Both the position numbers and the translations under genes were made by a program. The notes under the pieces are model-generated. The model searched no databases. It was not told the DNA's origin and worked only from the letters and a program-made list of their open reading frames with translations. Below are positions 50,988-59,830 of a stretch of 64,000 nt of DNA, one piece after another (the stretch's first letter is position 1; every line of letters starts with the position of its first letter). The DNA is from an uncultured Lachnospiraceae bacterium (lineage in GTDB: Bacteria; Bacillota; Clostridia; Lachnospirales; Lachnospiraceae). The stretch covers positions 111,760-175,759 of the forward strand of contig CAJTOO010000007.1 in assembly GCA_910577735.1 (NCBI GenBank). Reading direction: 5' to 3'.

Positions 50988-52270
50988 TCTGACATCTCCC
51001 GGTAAATACGCATCAGGCGATAGTAATTCTGATCCGCATCATGATTGATGCGCGCATGTTTTCTGGCGTTATCAGAGAGACGTTCCACGATTGCTTCCTT
51101 TGTGAAAATCTCAATGATACTGTCAGCCAGCGCATCCACATCCCCCGGCGTATAGAGGAATCCGTCCCCGCCATCCGTCAGAAGATTATGTATGCCTCCC
51201 ACATTGGCCGCCACACAAGGTACGCCCAGAAGCATGGCCTCACCCACAGAGTTTGGTGAATTTTCCAGCGCTGACGGACAGACAAATACCTGACAGCTAA
51301 GATACTGTTCTTTCATCTCCTCCGCACTCAGTCGTCCCAGCATGTGAATCTTTTCTTCCAGATGGTTTTCCCGGATCAGTTTCTTCAAATATTTACCATA
51401 AGCCGGAAGTTTCAGCACATCCTTCCAGGTCTCCGCCCGCAGGATATTACTCCCCGCCACATACACCTCTGCGTCCGGGAACTGTTCTAATATCTTCGGC
51501 ATGGCTTTTAACAGATAATGGAAACCCTTTAACGGATAATCCCCCTGACTTAGGAAAATGCGGAAGGACTGGCAGGTACTGCTCTTCCATCTGTCGCGAT
51601 AAAACACACTGCGAAGTGTCTCGTTCAGATAATGATATGTGGCATCCGGATTAATCTTTCCCGTCTCCGTACGGTCAAAATCTGTGCGTCCCGCTATATG
51701 ATTCACCCGTTTTATGGCTTCTATCTCATACTCGCCGCGCTTTTCAAACTTTTTCTGCTGCTGTCTCAAGCTGTCCTGCCTGATCATATCTCGAAAGGTA
51801 GTCTGTCTTTGTACCTTCATCGGCAGATCTGCCATATAGACTTTGGCGCAGGCAGACACCAGCCCCTGAATCCCAATCAGCGTCCTCTCCGGCTGGTCAA
51901 AGACCTTGACCGCCGCAAGTGTATGCGGAAACTCCGTGCCAAACACATGCAGAATATCCGGCTTATAATCATCTATGATCAATTTAAAAAAGGCTTCCAG
52001 CTCCACATCGTAATTTTCCGGTGTGTTCAGATTTTCCACAAAGGCATAGCAGTGGCAGGAAATATTTTCCCCCAGCTGCATGACCTGATCAAAGGCGCCT
52101 ATGGATTCCTCCACTGGAAAAGCAATTCCCAGTTCAATACGATTTCTGTCCTGCTCCATGACCACTCTGTCTAACAGGCCGCTAAGCCACCCTTCTCTGT
52201 TGCTGTAAGGTAAGTTTAATCGTTTGGCAATCACCGGCAGCATGATGTTGCACACCCATAAGATTTTCAT
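50984..52270 (-). CDS. Glycosyltransferase family 4
   Basis: A 428-residue GT-B enzyme. ATG 52270 has GGAGG 5 nt upstream, lying inside the longer frame that starts at 52282. The N-terminal half contains LHVFGTEFPHTLAA and a charged, Gln/Arg-rich insert (about 160-185). The C-terminal half has FLSQGDYPLKGFHYLL, VYVAGSN and ALENSPNSVGEAMLLGVPCVA (E-x7-E). The MKILWVCNIMLP start is typical of capsular GT4 enzymes. It is coupled to the next GT4 by an ATGA overlap. Confidence 0.9.
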   Translation of the reverse strand: MKILWVCNIMLPVIAKRLNLPYSNREGWLSGLLDRVVMEQDRNRIELGIAFPVEESIGAFDQVMQLGENISCHCYAFVENLNTPENYDVELEAFFKLIIDDYKPDILHVFGTEFPHTLAAVKVFDQPERTLIGIQGLVSACAKVYMADLPMKVQRQTTFRDMIRQDSLRQQQKKFEKRGEYEIEAIKRVNHIAGRTDFDRTETGKINPDATYHYLNETLRSVFYRDRWKSSTCQSFRIFLSQGDYPLKGFHYLLKAMPKILEQFPDAEVYVAGSNILRAETWKDVLKLPAYGKYLKKLIRENHLEEKIHMLGRLSAEEMKEQYLSCQVFVCPSALENSPNSVGEAMLLGVPCVAANVGGIHNLLTDGGDGFLYTPGDVDALADSIIEIFTKEAIVERLSDNARKHARINHDADQNYYRLMRIYREMSE

Positions 52271-52302
52271 ACGTTCCTCCATTCCGAAGCGGCAGGTTCT
52301 GC

Positions 52303-53139
52303 TTATCGCCTCTTTCCTGATACTCTTCTGTAAACCTCATATACCCTTCTCTTACATGTCTGATACGCCCTGGCCGTCACTGGATTGTGCGCAAGATATG
52401 TCCTTACCGGTGCCAGTGTTGCAAGCATCAGCATCCGGTATCTTAGCACTTTCGCTGGCGGCATATATTTTCCCACAATCTGTTTATGCTCCCTGGCCGA
52501 TAATCTCACATTCTCCCCCGACTCTGAAAAGCCGCCGCCCTCATAGGAAGCCACTGTCACCGGCAGATACACCGTATGCGCCTGCGCTTTATAATAACAC
52601 CACAGAAAGTGCTCATAGTCCGCGCGGACCAGATATCCGGTATCAAACCCCCTTGACGCCAAAAGTCTCCTGTCATAGAAACAGGCCTGGTGACAAGGCA
52701 CATTGCGATAACAGCCAAAGTCATCCATCTTAGGATTAGACTGTACCAGAGCGCCGGTCTGCCTCTCCCTGATATTGCCATAAAAAATTTTGGGATTTCT
52801 TTCAGCCCTGCATTTATTTTCTTCTATAAATTGCTTTATCCTGAAAAGCACATCCTCCTGATAAAAGTAATCCCCACAATTCAGGAAAAAAATGTACTCC
52901 CCGGACGCATGTTTTACCGCCTGGTTCATGGCATCATATATTCCACTGTCTTTTTCCCGGTAAATCTTAATCCGCCCATTCGAAGCCGCCGTAAGAAGCT
53001 TCTCCACAGACCCGTCAGCAGAACCGCCGTCCTTGATGATAATCTCGTAGTCTTCTTCCGTCTGGTCTAAGATACTCTGTACCGTCTTATGCAGTTTCTC
53101 TCCCTCATTGAGGCAGACCACAATAATACTGAACGTCAT
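52303..53139 (-). CDS. Glycosyltransferase family 2, WcaA/colanic-type
   Basis: A 278-residue GT2. ATG 53139 fits the family start (MTFSIIVVCLNEGE) with GGAAG 9 nt upstream, better than ATG 53154. IIKDGGSADGSV, SGIYDAMNQAVKHASGEY and FLNCGDYF are the pattern of the single-domain GT2 group found in colanic acid and capsule loci. It is separated from the upstream EpsG-like gene by a 171-nt spacer with tandem 33-bp repeats, so its expression could differ from the genes before it. The donor sugar is unknown. Confidence 0.9.
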   Translation of the reverse strand: MTFSIIVVCLNEGEKLHKTVQSILDQTEEDYEIIIKDGGSADGSVEKLLTAASNGRIKIYREKDSGIYDAMNQAVKHASGEYIFFLNCGDYFYQEDVLFRIKQFIEENKCRAERNPKIFYGNIRERQTGALVQSNPKMDDFGCYRNVPCHQACFYDRRLLASRGFDTGYLVRADYEHFLWCYYKAQAHTVYLPVTVASYEGGGFSESGENVRLSAREHKQIVGKYMPPAKVLRYRMLMLATLAPVRTYLAHNPVTARAYQTCKRRVYEVYRRVSGKRR

Positions 53140-53195
53140 ATAGCCACTTCCCATTCCTCGTCTTACACAGTAATCATCCCTGCCAAAGCAGTCAC

Positions 53196-53294
53196 AAACT
53201 CTCAGCCTGCATTTCCCAGAACATTTTGAAACTCTCAGTCCACATTTCCAAGAACGTTTAGAAACTCTCAGGCTGCGTCCTTTGCAACCCTGGA
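53196..53294. repeat. Three tandem 33-bp repeats with a hairpin
   Basis: AAACTCTCAG recurs at 53196, 53229 and 53262, exactly 33 bp apart. Units 1 and 2 agree over most of their length; unit 3 keeps only the first part. The start of unit 3 (GAAACTCTCAGG from 53261) can pair with CCTGGAGTTTC just after it, giving an 11-bp stem with one bulge. The region lies between the EpsG-like gene and a GT2 in the same direction. Confidence 0.8.
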
Positions 53295-53310
53295 GTTTCT
53301 TAATGTTCAG

Positions 53311-54420
53311 TTAATTTACATCTGACAAAATAGCAACCATATCATGAAAGAAGAAACTCTTGTACGGCAGAATGAGCACACCGTCGTTGGATGCCCTGCT
53401 CATATACATGACAAAATACAGCATCGCCGCCAGGATCACACCCAGCCGGAAGACCTTTCTCCATCTCTTATCCTCTATCTGTCCCAGTAACATCGGTAAA
53501 AATAAAATCTGGCTCACTGTCAGATAGTAGCCGATGCGGGATATGATGGGCAGGAAGGAGCAGAAAACATACAGCGCCAGCGCTCCCAGATTCAGATAAA
53601 AATAGAACCAAAACCGGCGGTCCGCATCCCTCTTTTGCATCAATAGTACAATCCCCGCAAACACAAGCACCGCAATACACCGCAGGATATTAATATAACT
53701 TGTGCCGCCTTCCAGATACTCCGTATCCTCATAAGTGGGGTAGAGAAATACCACCACTTTCAAATAGAAATCCTGCAGGAACAAAAAAGTACTGCAAAAA
53801 AGCGCCGCCAGTGCAAGCTGCCATTTCTTCCAAGGCAGAGACGCCAGAATGTAAAGCGGAATCACCACCAGCAAAGACTTATGGAAGGCGGAACCGAGAA
53901 GCACCAGTATGAGAAATCTTCCCCATTGTCTGCGCAGCACAAATTTCATGGCATAGAGCGCAATGGCCAGTGCCAGATAATAACGCACTGTGCTGAACGT
54001 CTGAAAATAATACCCAAGCGCCATGAAAAGAAAGAAGGTGAGCGGGAAATCATCACTTCCCTCATACATCGCCAGCAGGAAGAAGAACACCGTCACAAAA
54101 GCGTAAAAGGCAAACACCAGCAGGAAATTCTCAAACCCCGAAATGCCATAAAGAATCTTCACCACCAGATTAAATCCAATCTCTGTGGGCACATAGGAAT
54201 CACAATTGACCAGATGCATGAACTCCACATATTTTGCATAGTCATTGCCCACATTGATTCTGGCTGCAGACAGGGCAAAGAGGATGAGAAAAATCCCCAT
54301 AAGACAGACCCGGTTACACATCTGCTGTCTGGTAACACTATACGGTTGTGTGGCCGGGTGATTGTTCACAAACCCCGCAAGCAGCACCGTAACGGCTGCC
54401 ACCGTAATATATAAAATCAT
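53311..54420 (-). CDS. EpsG-family polysaccharide polymerase-like membrane protein
   Basis: A 369-residue protein. ATG 54420 overlaps the upstream stop (ATGA, 54417-54420) with AAGGA 8 nt upstream. It has about 10 membrane segments. SAARINVGNDYAKYVEF, TEIGFNLV and FSTVRYYLALAI are the conserved EpsG motifs, including the R..VG.DY block. EpsG proteins are thought to polymerise undecaprenyl-linked repeats outside the membrane, like Wzy. It lies with a Wzz-like and a large initiating transferase gene, so it is the natural polymerase of that module. A second polymerase-like protein is encoded at 15964-18456. Confidence 0.88.
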   Translation of the reverse strand: MILYITVAAVTVLLAGFVNNHPATQPYSVTRQQMCNRVCLMGIFLILFALSAARINVGNDYAKYVEFMHLVNCDSYVPTEIGFNLVVKILYGISGFENFLLVFAFYAFVTVFFFLLAMYEGSDDFPLTFFLFMALGYYFQTFSTVRYYLALAIALYAMKFVLRRQWGRFLILVLLGSAFHKSLLVVIPLYILASLPWKKWQLALAALFCSTFLFLQDFYLKVVVFLYPTYEDTEYLEGGTSYINILRCIAVLVFAGIVLLMQKRDADRRFWFYFYLNLGALALYVFCSFLPIISRIGYYLTVSQILFLPMLLGQIEDKRWRKVFRLGVILAAMLYFVMYMSRASNDGVLILPYKSFFFHDMVAILSDVN

Positions 54421-55247
54421 TGTCCCTTTCCTTCTCTGATTCCGGCCCGCATCCATGCAAACGCCTTCTTAAGCGGAATCTCCCTGCACATTTCGCCCCT
54501 GTGCACCCACAGAAAGCGAAAGGCCAGAAGAAACGCCAGCTTCCCATACAGAAAATGATAGAGCACACCTCTGTCTTTAAAGAATTTCTCATGATAACCG
54601 CTAAACCAGGTAGACGCTCTCTCTATCTCCTCACCGATGCAGACCGTATGAGCATAGATCCGGAGCCCTGCCTTGAGACAGTCCCGCAAAAACAGACTGT
54701 CCTCCCCGTTACTGTACTTCGCGCCGCCGCCAAATAATACCGAATAGTGCACATTCGCCCGCCGAAGCGCATCCAATTTCGCCGTGATACTATAGGCCGG
54801 ATACCGTCCATAATTGCGGAAGGAAATCCGGTGGATATCTGTATTCCAATAAGTCTTACGGGCCGGTGCAACCTTCACATTGACCAGAATCATGTCTGCA
54901 TCAGGCAAAGTCTCATAAGCCTGCAGAATCTTCTCTGCATAGCCATCGGCGAGCACAATATCTTCATCAGAAAACAGACAGATATCTCCCTGTGCATGGA
55001 GTAACGCCGTATTCCGGCTAAGGCCCACCCCCCGCTCAGGCATAGAGAAACACTGCACCTTCCCGCCATCTGCCGGCACTTCCTCATAGCCATACCCGCT
55101 GCACTGATTGACCAGCACAGCATCTGTGTGTATATTCATTTTTGCCACAAGTTCTGCGGCGTCCTGCTCCACCGCAGACACCAGTACCTGTATCTTCATA
55201 ATTATATTGTTTCCATTCTTCACTACTGTCTTTTTGCTGCCATTCAT
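54417..55247 (-). CDS. Glycosyltransferase family 2 (CpsIIJ-like)
   Basis: A 276-residue GT-A protein. The conserved part starts at MKIQVLVSAVEQD, so ATG 55199 is an alternative; ATG 55247 is kept for its ATGA overlap with the Wzz-like stop. Neither start has a strong ribosome site. RGVGLSRNTALLHA and FSDEDIVLADGY (D-x-D-like metal site) are present, and NGEDSLFL gives the probable catalytic acidic residue. The N-terminus lacks the usual IIVPVYN of GT2, as in streptococcal capsule transferases. It probably acts early, next to the initiating transferase. Confidence 0.85.
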   Translation of the reverse strand: MNGSKKTVVKNGNNIIMKIQVLVSAVEQDAAELVAKMNIHTDAVLVNQCSGYGYEEVPADGGKVQCFSMPERGVGLSRNTALLHAQGDICLFSDEDIVLADGYAEKILQAYETLPDADMILVNVKVAPARKTYWNTDIHRISFRNYGRYPAYSITAKLDALRRANVHYSVLFGGGAKYSNGEDSLFLRDCLKAGLRIYAHTVCIGEEIERASTWFSGYHEKFFKDRGVLYHFLYGKLAFLLAFRFLWVHRGEMCREIPLKKAFAWMRAGIREGKGQ

Positions 55248-56260
55248 GCTCTTACGATCATACGGCCATAGTAGCTTCGCAGAAATTTCTCATCCGCATC
55301 CCGCACAGCCACACCGCATATATGACAATCCTGTGTATGCAGCTGTTCTATCACATAGGCTAAATAAGTGCCATGTATTTTTCCATAGGCCACTGTCACA
55401 ACCACGCCATCCGCTCTTCGCATTTCTTCCAGCTTTTCCCCGGAAAGTACTTCTTTCTGCTTCACATCGCAGATCACAATATTCCCTCGTTTTTGTTTCA
55501 GATATTCCATATTATGATCATAGTCCTTCTGCAGAAAATCCTCCGTGGTCGAATAACCCATAAATGACGTATCTGTCACTTTTCTCACATCACTGCATAC
55601 CAAAATCCGATCATCCATGACATAATATAAATTCACCACCAGCAAAGATACTGCCAGACCAATCAATACCCCCACAAGCACTGCCTGTATCATCCTGGAA
55701 TCTGCCACCACCAGCTTTGCCTGTGTGGTCTGTATCGTCTGAATCTGTATAAACTCCTTCGCCTGCTCTCCATAGGCCTCCAGTGCCTGCTTCGTGGCGC
55801 CAAGGATTGCATCTGTCCGCTCCCCATTATGGGTTGTGATAGTTACTGTCAGCAGCCTCAAATCAGAAAGAATGGTTGCTTCCGTGGCCGCCGTCACTTC
55901 TTCCCTGCTGTAATCTGCGGGCAGATTTTCCATTGTCAGGTTCATAATGGGATCCGTCACCATCAAATCATTCCAGGTATATCCATTGTATTCCTGGTAC
56001 ACCTCCCCCGTCTCATCTGCCGCAAAATCAAGATAAATCTTGGAAAAGGCCCGATATTCCCGCTCAGATTCCGGCACCGTCCTCACAAGGATATACACCA
56101 GCGCGCCAAGGAACGCACCAAGCGCCGCCGCCGCCAGGACAAGCGGTATTTTTTTTATCAGACAGAGCATATATTTTTTCATATCCATGCCGGCATCGGC
56201 ATACTGTAGTTCCCTCATGTCGCTGACATTCTCCCATCTCCTGCACAGGCGCAGTTGCAT
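55244..56260 (-). CDS. Wzz-like chain-length protein with a kinase-like tail lacking a P-loop
   Basis: A 338-residue protein. ATG 56260 overlaps the upstream stop (TAATG); ATG 56218 is possible. Two membrane segments (about 38-59 and 190-213) enclose an extracytoplasmic domain, the layout of Wzz/CapA polysaccharide co-polymerases. The C-terminal cytoplasmic part (about 214-338) resembles the end of BY-kinase domains: ADGVVVTVAYG (283-293), then CGVAVRDADEKFLRSYYG (315-332) like the V-x-N...YYG end of CpsD. No Walker A (G-x4-GK-S/T) is visible. It probably sets chain length with the EpsG-like polymerase, and may not be a working kinase. Confidence 0.75.
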   Translation of the reverse strand: MQLRLCRRWENVSDMRELQYADAGMDMKKYMLCLIKKIPLVLAAAALGAFLGALVYILVRTVPESEREYRAFSKIYLDFAADETGEVYQEYNGYTWNDLMVTDPIMNLTMENLPADYSREEVTAATEATILSDLRLLTVTITTHNGERTDAILGATKQALEAYGEQAKEFIQIQTIQTTQAKLVVADSRMIQAVLVGVLIGLAVSLLVVNLYYVMDDRILVCSDVRKVTDTSFMGYSTTEDFLQKDYDHNMEYLKQKRGNIVICDVKQKEVLSGEKLEEMRRADGVVVTVAYGKIHGTYLAYVIEQLHTQDCHICGVAVRDADEKFLRSYYGRMIVRA

Positions 56261-57663
56261 TACTGCCCATCGGCTTCTTCACCGCCGCTGTTCTTCATGG
56301 CCGTCGTCTGGCTGTCAGATACGCCCTCTGTACTTTCCGGCTTAATCAATATTTTCAGCGTAAGCAGCATCAGCTTCAAGTCCAGCCAGAAAGAATACTG
56401 TTCAATATAAGTCAGATCCAGCTTCAGTTTATCGTATGGCGTTGTGTTATATTTCCCATAGATCTGCGCATAACCCGCAAGTCCAGCCTTTACCTTCATA
56501 CGAAATGAAAACTCCGGCATCTCCTCCAGATACTGGTCTATAATCTCCGGACGCTCCGGTCTTGGTCCGATGAAAGACATCTCTCCCCTGAGAATATTGA
56601 TCAGCTGAGGCAGTTCATCAATCCTCGTCATACGGATAAACCTTCCAACCGGGGTAATCCGGGAATCATTCTTGGCCGCCAGTCTGGCCACACCGTCCTT
56701 TTCCGCATCCACTTTCATGCTTCTGAATTTCAGTATATAAAATTCCTTCCTGTCCTGCGTACAGCGTATCTGTTTATAGAGTACCGGCCCCCCGTCATAG
56801 GCCCTGATCAGAATTGCGGTGATTAGCATAAACGGAGAGGCAATGATCAAAAGAAGCACCGAACAGATCAAATCCACCGTCCGCTTTGCCAGACGCTGTT
56901 CCACCTTAAGGGCATATTCTCTGGTCATATAAAGCGGAGTATCAAACAAATGCAGCTGATCGGCTCCCTTGATCAGGACGTCCGATATCTTAGGCATGGT
57001 GTAGACACGGATAGAACGGCTGTAACAGAATTTCAAAAGCCAGTTCCTGTCCGCGGCAGGAATATCCCACAATACCACAGCACCATAGTCACCAACCACT
57101 TCCCGCCTGACAGCCTCCATTCCCTCGGAGATATTGATACATTTTGCAATCTTATATTTATCCCTTCTGGATTCAAACTTCGCTATGATATCATCGATAG
57201 GCCGCTCACCGTGCACAATCAAAATATCTCTGGGCGGGAAAGCCTTGTAATAGCAATAGTTACAGACAAACACCCACACAGCGGAAAAAACAGTCTGTAG
57301 CAGCATCGTCCAAACAATGGGCTTCACATCCACCACCCAGTTTGCCATCAATGATATCTGAAAATAGGAAATAACATTCACAAACAATAATGAAAAAAAT
57401 TCTGAAATCAACACATCGACAGGTTTCAGATATCCCACCTTCAATGCGCCATACGTATTGGCAAAGAAAAACAGGAGCACAAAGTAAATCCCCAGGATCA
57501 GTACATGTCCCTTAAAATAATATCTGAAGTTTCTGTATATACTCAAAAACGTATAATACTCTTCAAACCAGAAATACGCATAAATTGCTGTATGAAAGAG
57601 TAACCCAATAAAGGAAAGCTGCAGTACCATAAATCTTGTCAGTGTTTTTATCCGTTGTCCCAT
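56260..57663 (-). CDS. Polyprenyl-phosphate sugar phosphotransferase, large WbaP/WcaJ type
   Basis: A 467-residue initiating transferase. Four or five N-terminal membrane segments (about 10-135), a Rossmann-like middle domain (about 143-240) and a C-terminal catalytic domain (about 265-440) follow the standard order. The domain begins KRTVDLICSVLLLIIASPFML and carries LYKQIRCTQDRKEF, ILKFRSMKVDAE, the DE dyad in RIDELPQL and GEMSFIGPRPERPE. GAGGG lies 6 nt before the ATG. It loads the first sugar of the EpsG/Wzz-type glycan; hexose-1-phosphate enzymes dominate this group, but the sugar is not certain. It is the second initiating transferase in the window. Confidence 0.92.
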   Translation of the reverse strand: MGQRIKTLTRFMVLQLSFIGLLFHTAIYAYFWFEEYYTFLSIYRNFRYYFKGHVLILGIYFVLLFFFANTYGALKVGYLKPVDVLISEFFSLLFVNVISYFQISLMANWVVDVKPIVWTMLLQTVFSAVWVFVCNYCYYKAFPPRDILIVHGERPIDDIIAKFESRRDKYKIAKCINISEGMEAVRREVVGDYGAVVLWDIPAADRNWLLKFCYSRSIRVYTMPKISDVLIKGADQLHLFDTPLYMTREYALKVEQRLAKRTVDLICSVLLLIIASPFMLITAILIRAYDGGPVLYKQIRCTQDRKEFYILKFRSMKVDAEKDGVARLAAKNDSRITPVGRFIRMTRIDELPQLINILRGEMSFIGPRPERPEIIDQYLEEMPEFSFRMKVKAGLAGYAQIYGKYNTTPYDKLKLDLTYIEQYSFWLDLKLMLLTLKILIKPESTEGVSDSQTTAMKNSGGEEADGQ

Positions 57664-57679
57664 AACAATCCCTCTAATC

Positions 57680-58501
57680 CTAAAGCCGTCTCACAGTAGC
57701 CCTGTAAGCCCAGAATATAAAATAAAACGCGCTGGCCGCCACAGACAGGCCCTCCTGCGTGCGATACAGATTCCAGATCCGTTTCATGGCTTTGCATTTA
57801 TTGGAAGATAAAGATTTCGCCGGCCTGCGGTAAATCGCAAGCACCTCATCAAGTCCGTATGCCACATGTCCTTCTCTCAAAATCTGCCACCAGGTTGCCG
57901 TATCTTCGCTGGGAACCGCCGGCATTCGTATCAGCTTGTCCGAAATCTTCTTGCGGTCAAGTAATACTGTCGTGGTAAAAATTACCGTTCTGGACAATGC
58001 CCTCTGATAAGTCAGTCGTGGCGGTACATGAACAATCTTACCCGTAGGCCGGCCCCATTCATCTCCAAATTCATAGGCACAAAATACAAAGCCTGCCTGT
58101 TGTTCTTCCATAAAAGCAAGTTCCCTTGCCAGCTTATCTGCAAACCAGATATCGTCTGCATCCAGAAATGCAATATATCTGCCCGAAGCCACCGAAAGAC
58201 CTGTGTTGCGCGCTTTTGCCGCTCCCTCATTTTCCTTTTTACAGATAAGAAGGACGCGTCTTTTATCATCCCATTGATATTCCTCAATCCGCTCTATGTC
58301 TTCCGGAATATCCTCCATGCTGTGATGACTGTATCCTGCAAGCGCCTTCTCAATCACTTCCACGCTCCCGTCTCCGGATCTGTCATCCACCAGCACCAGT
58401 TCCCAGTTCTCATAGGTCTGCTGTCTTACCATCTCGATGGTCTGTGCGATATAAAGCCGGGCCCGATACACCGGCACTATAATACTGACTAAACCACCCA
58501 T
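57680..58501 (-). CDS. Glycosyltransferase family 2
   Basis: A 273-residue GT2. ATG 58501 has GGAGG 5 nt upstream; a longer TTG frame has none. LVSIIVPVYRARLYIAQT, LVDDRSGDGS, EGAAKARNTGL and FLDADDIWFADK (metal site) are typical, and PSEDTATWWQIL gives the likely acidic catalytic residue. It resembles teichuronic/capsule GT2s such as TuaG. An acidic insert (about 60-85, with SMEDIPEDIERIEE) is unusual for the family. It lies just upstream of the initiating transferase gene, in the same direction. Confidence 0.9.
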   Translation of the reverse strand: MGGLVSIIVPVYRARLYIAQTIEMVRQQTYENWELVLVDDRSGDGSVEVIEKALAGYSHHSMEDIPEDIERIEEYQWDDKRRVLLICKKENEGAAKARNTGLSVASGRYIAFLDADDIWFADKLARELAFMEEQQAGFVFCAYEFGDEWGRPTGKIVHVPPRLTYQRALSRTVIFTTTVLLDRKKISDKLIRMPAVPSEDTATWWQILREGHVAYGLDEVLAIYRRPAKSLSSNKCKAMKRIWNLYRTQEGLSVAASAFYFIFWAYRATVRRL

Positions 58502-58560
58502 TCTATCCTCCCTGTCCAAGCAGCCTGCCTGATACCATTCTTCCTGACAGGCCAGTCAGA

Positions 58561-59493
58561 TCAATCTATCTCTTCTTTAACCAGATAGACAGGCCTGTTC
58601 TTTACTTCCATATATGTTTTAGATAAGTATTGCCCCACAATGCCCAGACAAAACAATTGTACACCGCTGACTAATAATATGATACATACTAACGACGGCC
58701 AGCCGGAAGTGGGATCCCCAAATACAATTTTCCTGACAATCGTGAATATGATCAGTATAAAAGCCAAAAGACAGAACAGCACCCCCATCAAAGATGCCAC
58801 AGTAAGCGGCACCGTAGAAAACGCCATAATTCCTTCCAATGAATACAGGAACAACTTCCAGAAAGACCACTTGGTCTCACCCTTTCTTCGTTCCACGTTT
58901 TCATATTCCAGCCATTTTGTCTCATATCCTACCCAACCGAAAATACCTTTCGTAAAACGGTTATACTCCGTCATCGAGAGAATGGCATCCACCACCTGTC
59001 TGGTCATCAGACGGTAATCTCTGGCCCCGTCCACAATCTCTGTCCGGGATATCCTGTTCATCAGCTTATAGAACATCCTGGCAAAGAAGGACCGAAGCAC
59101 CGGTTCTCCCTTTCTCGTCACACGCCTTGTCGCTACGGAATCATATCCCTGCTCGATATAAGCATACATCTCTGGCAAAAGCGAGGGCGGATCCTGCAGA
59201 TCCGCATCCATTAACACTGCCAGATCTCCCTTGCATTTCTGCAAACCGGCATAGATTGCTGCCTCTTTACCGAAATTCCGGGAAAAGGATACCAGGCGCA
59301 CCCTGTTGTCTTCCTCATGCAGCTTTCTGACTTCCTGCGCAGTCTTATCCTTAGAGCCGTCATCAATATATAATACCTCCACCTCTAATTCCTTTTGCTG
59401 GAAAAAAGCTGCATTCTTAAACAACTCATCATAAAAATCCCTGACATTTTCTTCTTCGTTATAGCAGGGTACTATGACGCTCAATAATCTCAT
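58561..59493 (-). CDS. GtrB-like polyprenyl-phosphate glycosyltransferase (GT2)
   Basis: A 310-residue GT2 with a C-terminal membrane domain. ATG 59493 has GGAGG 5 nt upstream, within a longer frame. LLSVIVPCYNEEEN, YIDDGSKDKT, SRNFGKEAAIYAGL and MDADLQDPP are the bactoprenol glucosyltransferase signature. Two membrane segments (about 215-240 and 255-285) anchor it. It makes undecaprenyl-phosphate-sugar, which GtrA (30936-31391) may flip for use by a GT-C enzyme such as that at 46971-48689. It is the first gene of the long run after the promoter at 59576-59603. Confidence 0.92.
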   Translation of the reverse strand: MRLLSVIVPCYNEEENVRDFYDELFKNAAFFQQKELEVEVLYIDDGSKDKTAQEVRKLHEEDNRVRLVSFSRNFGKEAAIYAGLQKCKGDLAVLMDADLQDPPSLLPEMYAYIEQGYDSVATRRVTRKGEPVLRSFFARMFYKLMNRISRTEIVDGARDYRLMTRQVVDAILSMTEYNRFTKGIFGWVGYETKWLEYENVERRKGETKWSFWKLFLYSLEGIMAFSTVPLTVASLMGVLFCLLAFILIIFTIVRKIVFGDPTSGWPSLVCIILLVSGVQLFCLGIVGQYLSKTYMEVKNRPVYLVKEEID

Positions 59494-59575
59494 ATAGACC
59501 TCCATGCCAATCTGACCCAATTCTTGTGTTATCTCCGGCATCAATTATACAATCTTCTCCACCGGAAATTCTTCA

Positions 59576-59603
59576 ATTATATGCTGTTTCTGTCAGAAGT
59601 CAG
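59576..59603 (-). promoter_or_regulatory. Promoter of the EpsG/Wzz-type run
   Basis: On the minus strand CTGACT (59598-59603), a 16-nt spacer and a perfect TATAAT (59576-59581) lie about 83 nt upstream of the ATG at 59493. A second TATAAT-like box occurs closer to the gene without a good -35. The 337-nt divergent gap 59494-59830 holds only this promoter and the one for the chemotaxis gene. Confidence 0.55.
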
Positions 59604-59714
59604 ACTAATTCAAAATAATTCTATCATAAATGCACAAAAAAAGGAAGAGAGACGTCTGCAATGTGACGATACTTAGAAAGAATAAAATAAAGAGCTTTTA
59701 AAATATTTTTCCTA

Positions 59715-59723
59715 TGATATAAT
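59715..59723 (+). promoter_or_regulatory. Extended -10 promoter of the chemotaxis receptor gene
   Basis: TGA followed by a perfect TATAAT (59718-59723) forms an extended -10, about 108 nt before the ATG at 59831. The -35 region is A+T-rich without a good TTGACA. No flagellar sigma-28 pattern was recognised. Confidence 0.55.
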
Positions 59724-59830
59724 GGACGCATAGTCCTCAATTCTTGTTAAAAGTATTTTCAATTGCAGGACGCCAATAACGGAATCAGCATGGCTGATAT
59801 CATTATTTTATCGGAATGGAGAAATAACAG

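Noticed and set aside
53196..53294. 33-bp repeats considered as a CRISPR array
   Set aside because: The units are contiguous with no unique spacers, and no cas genes are present.
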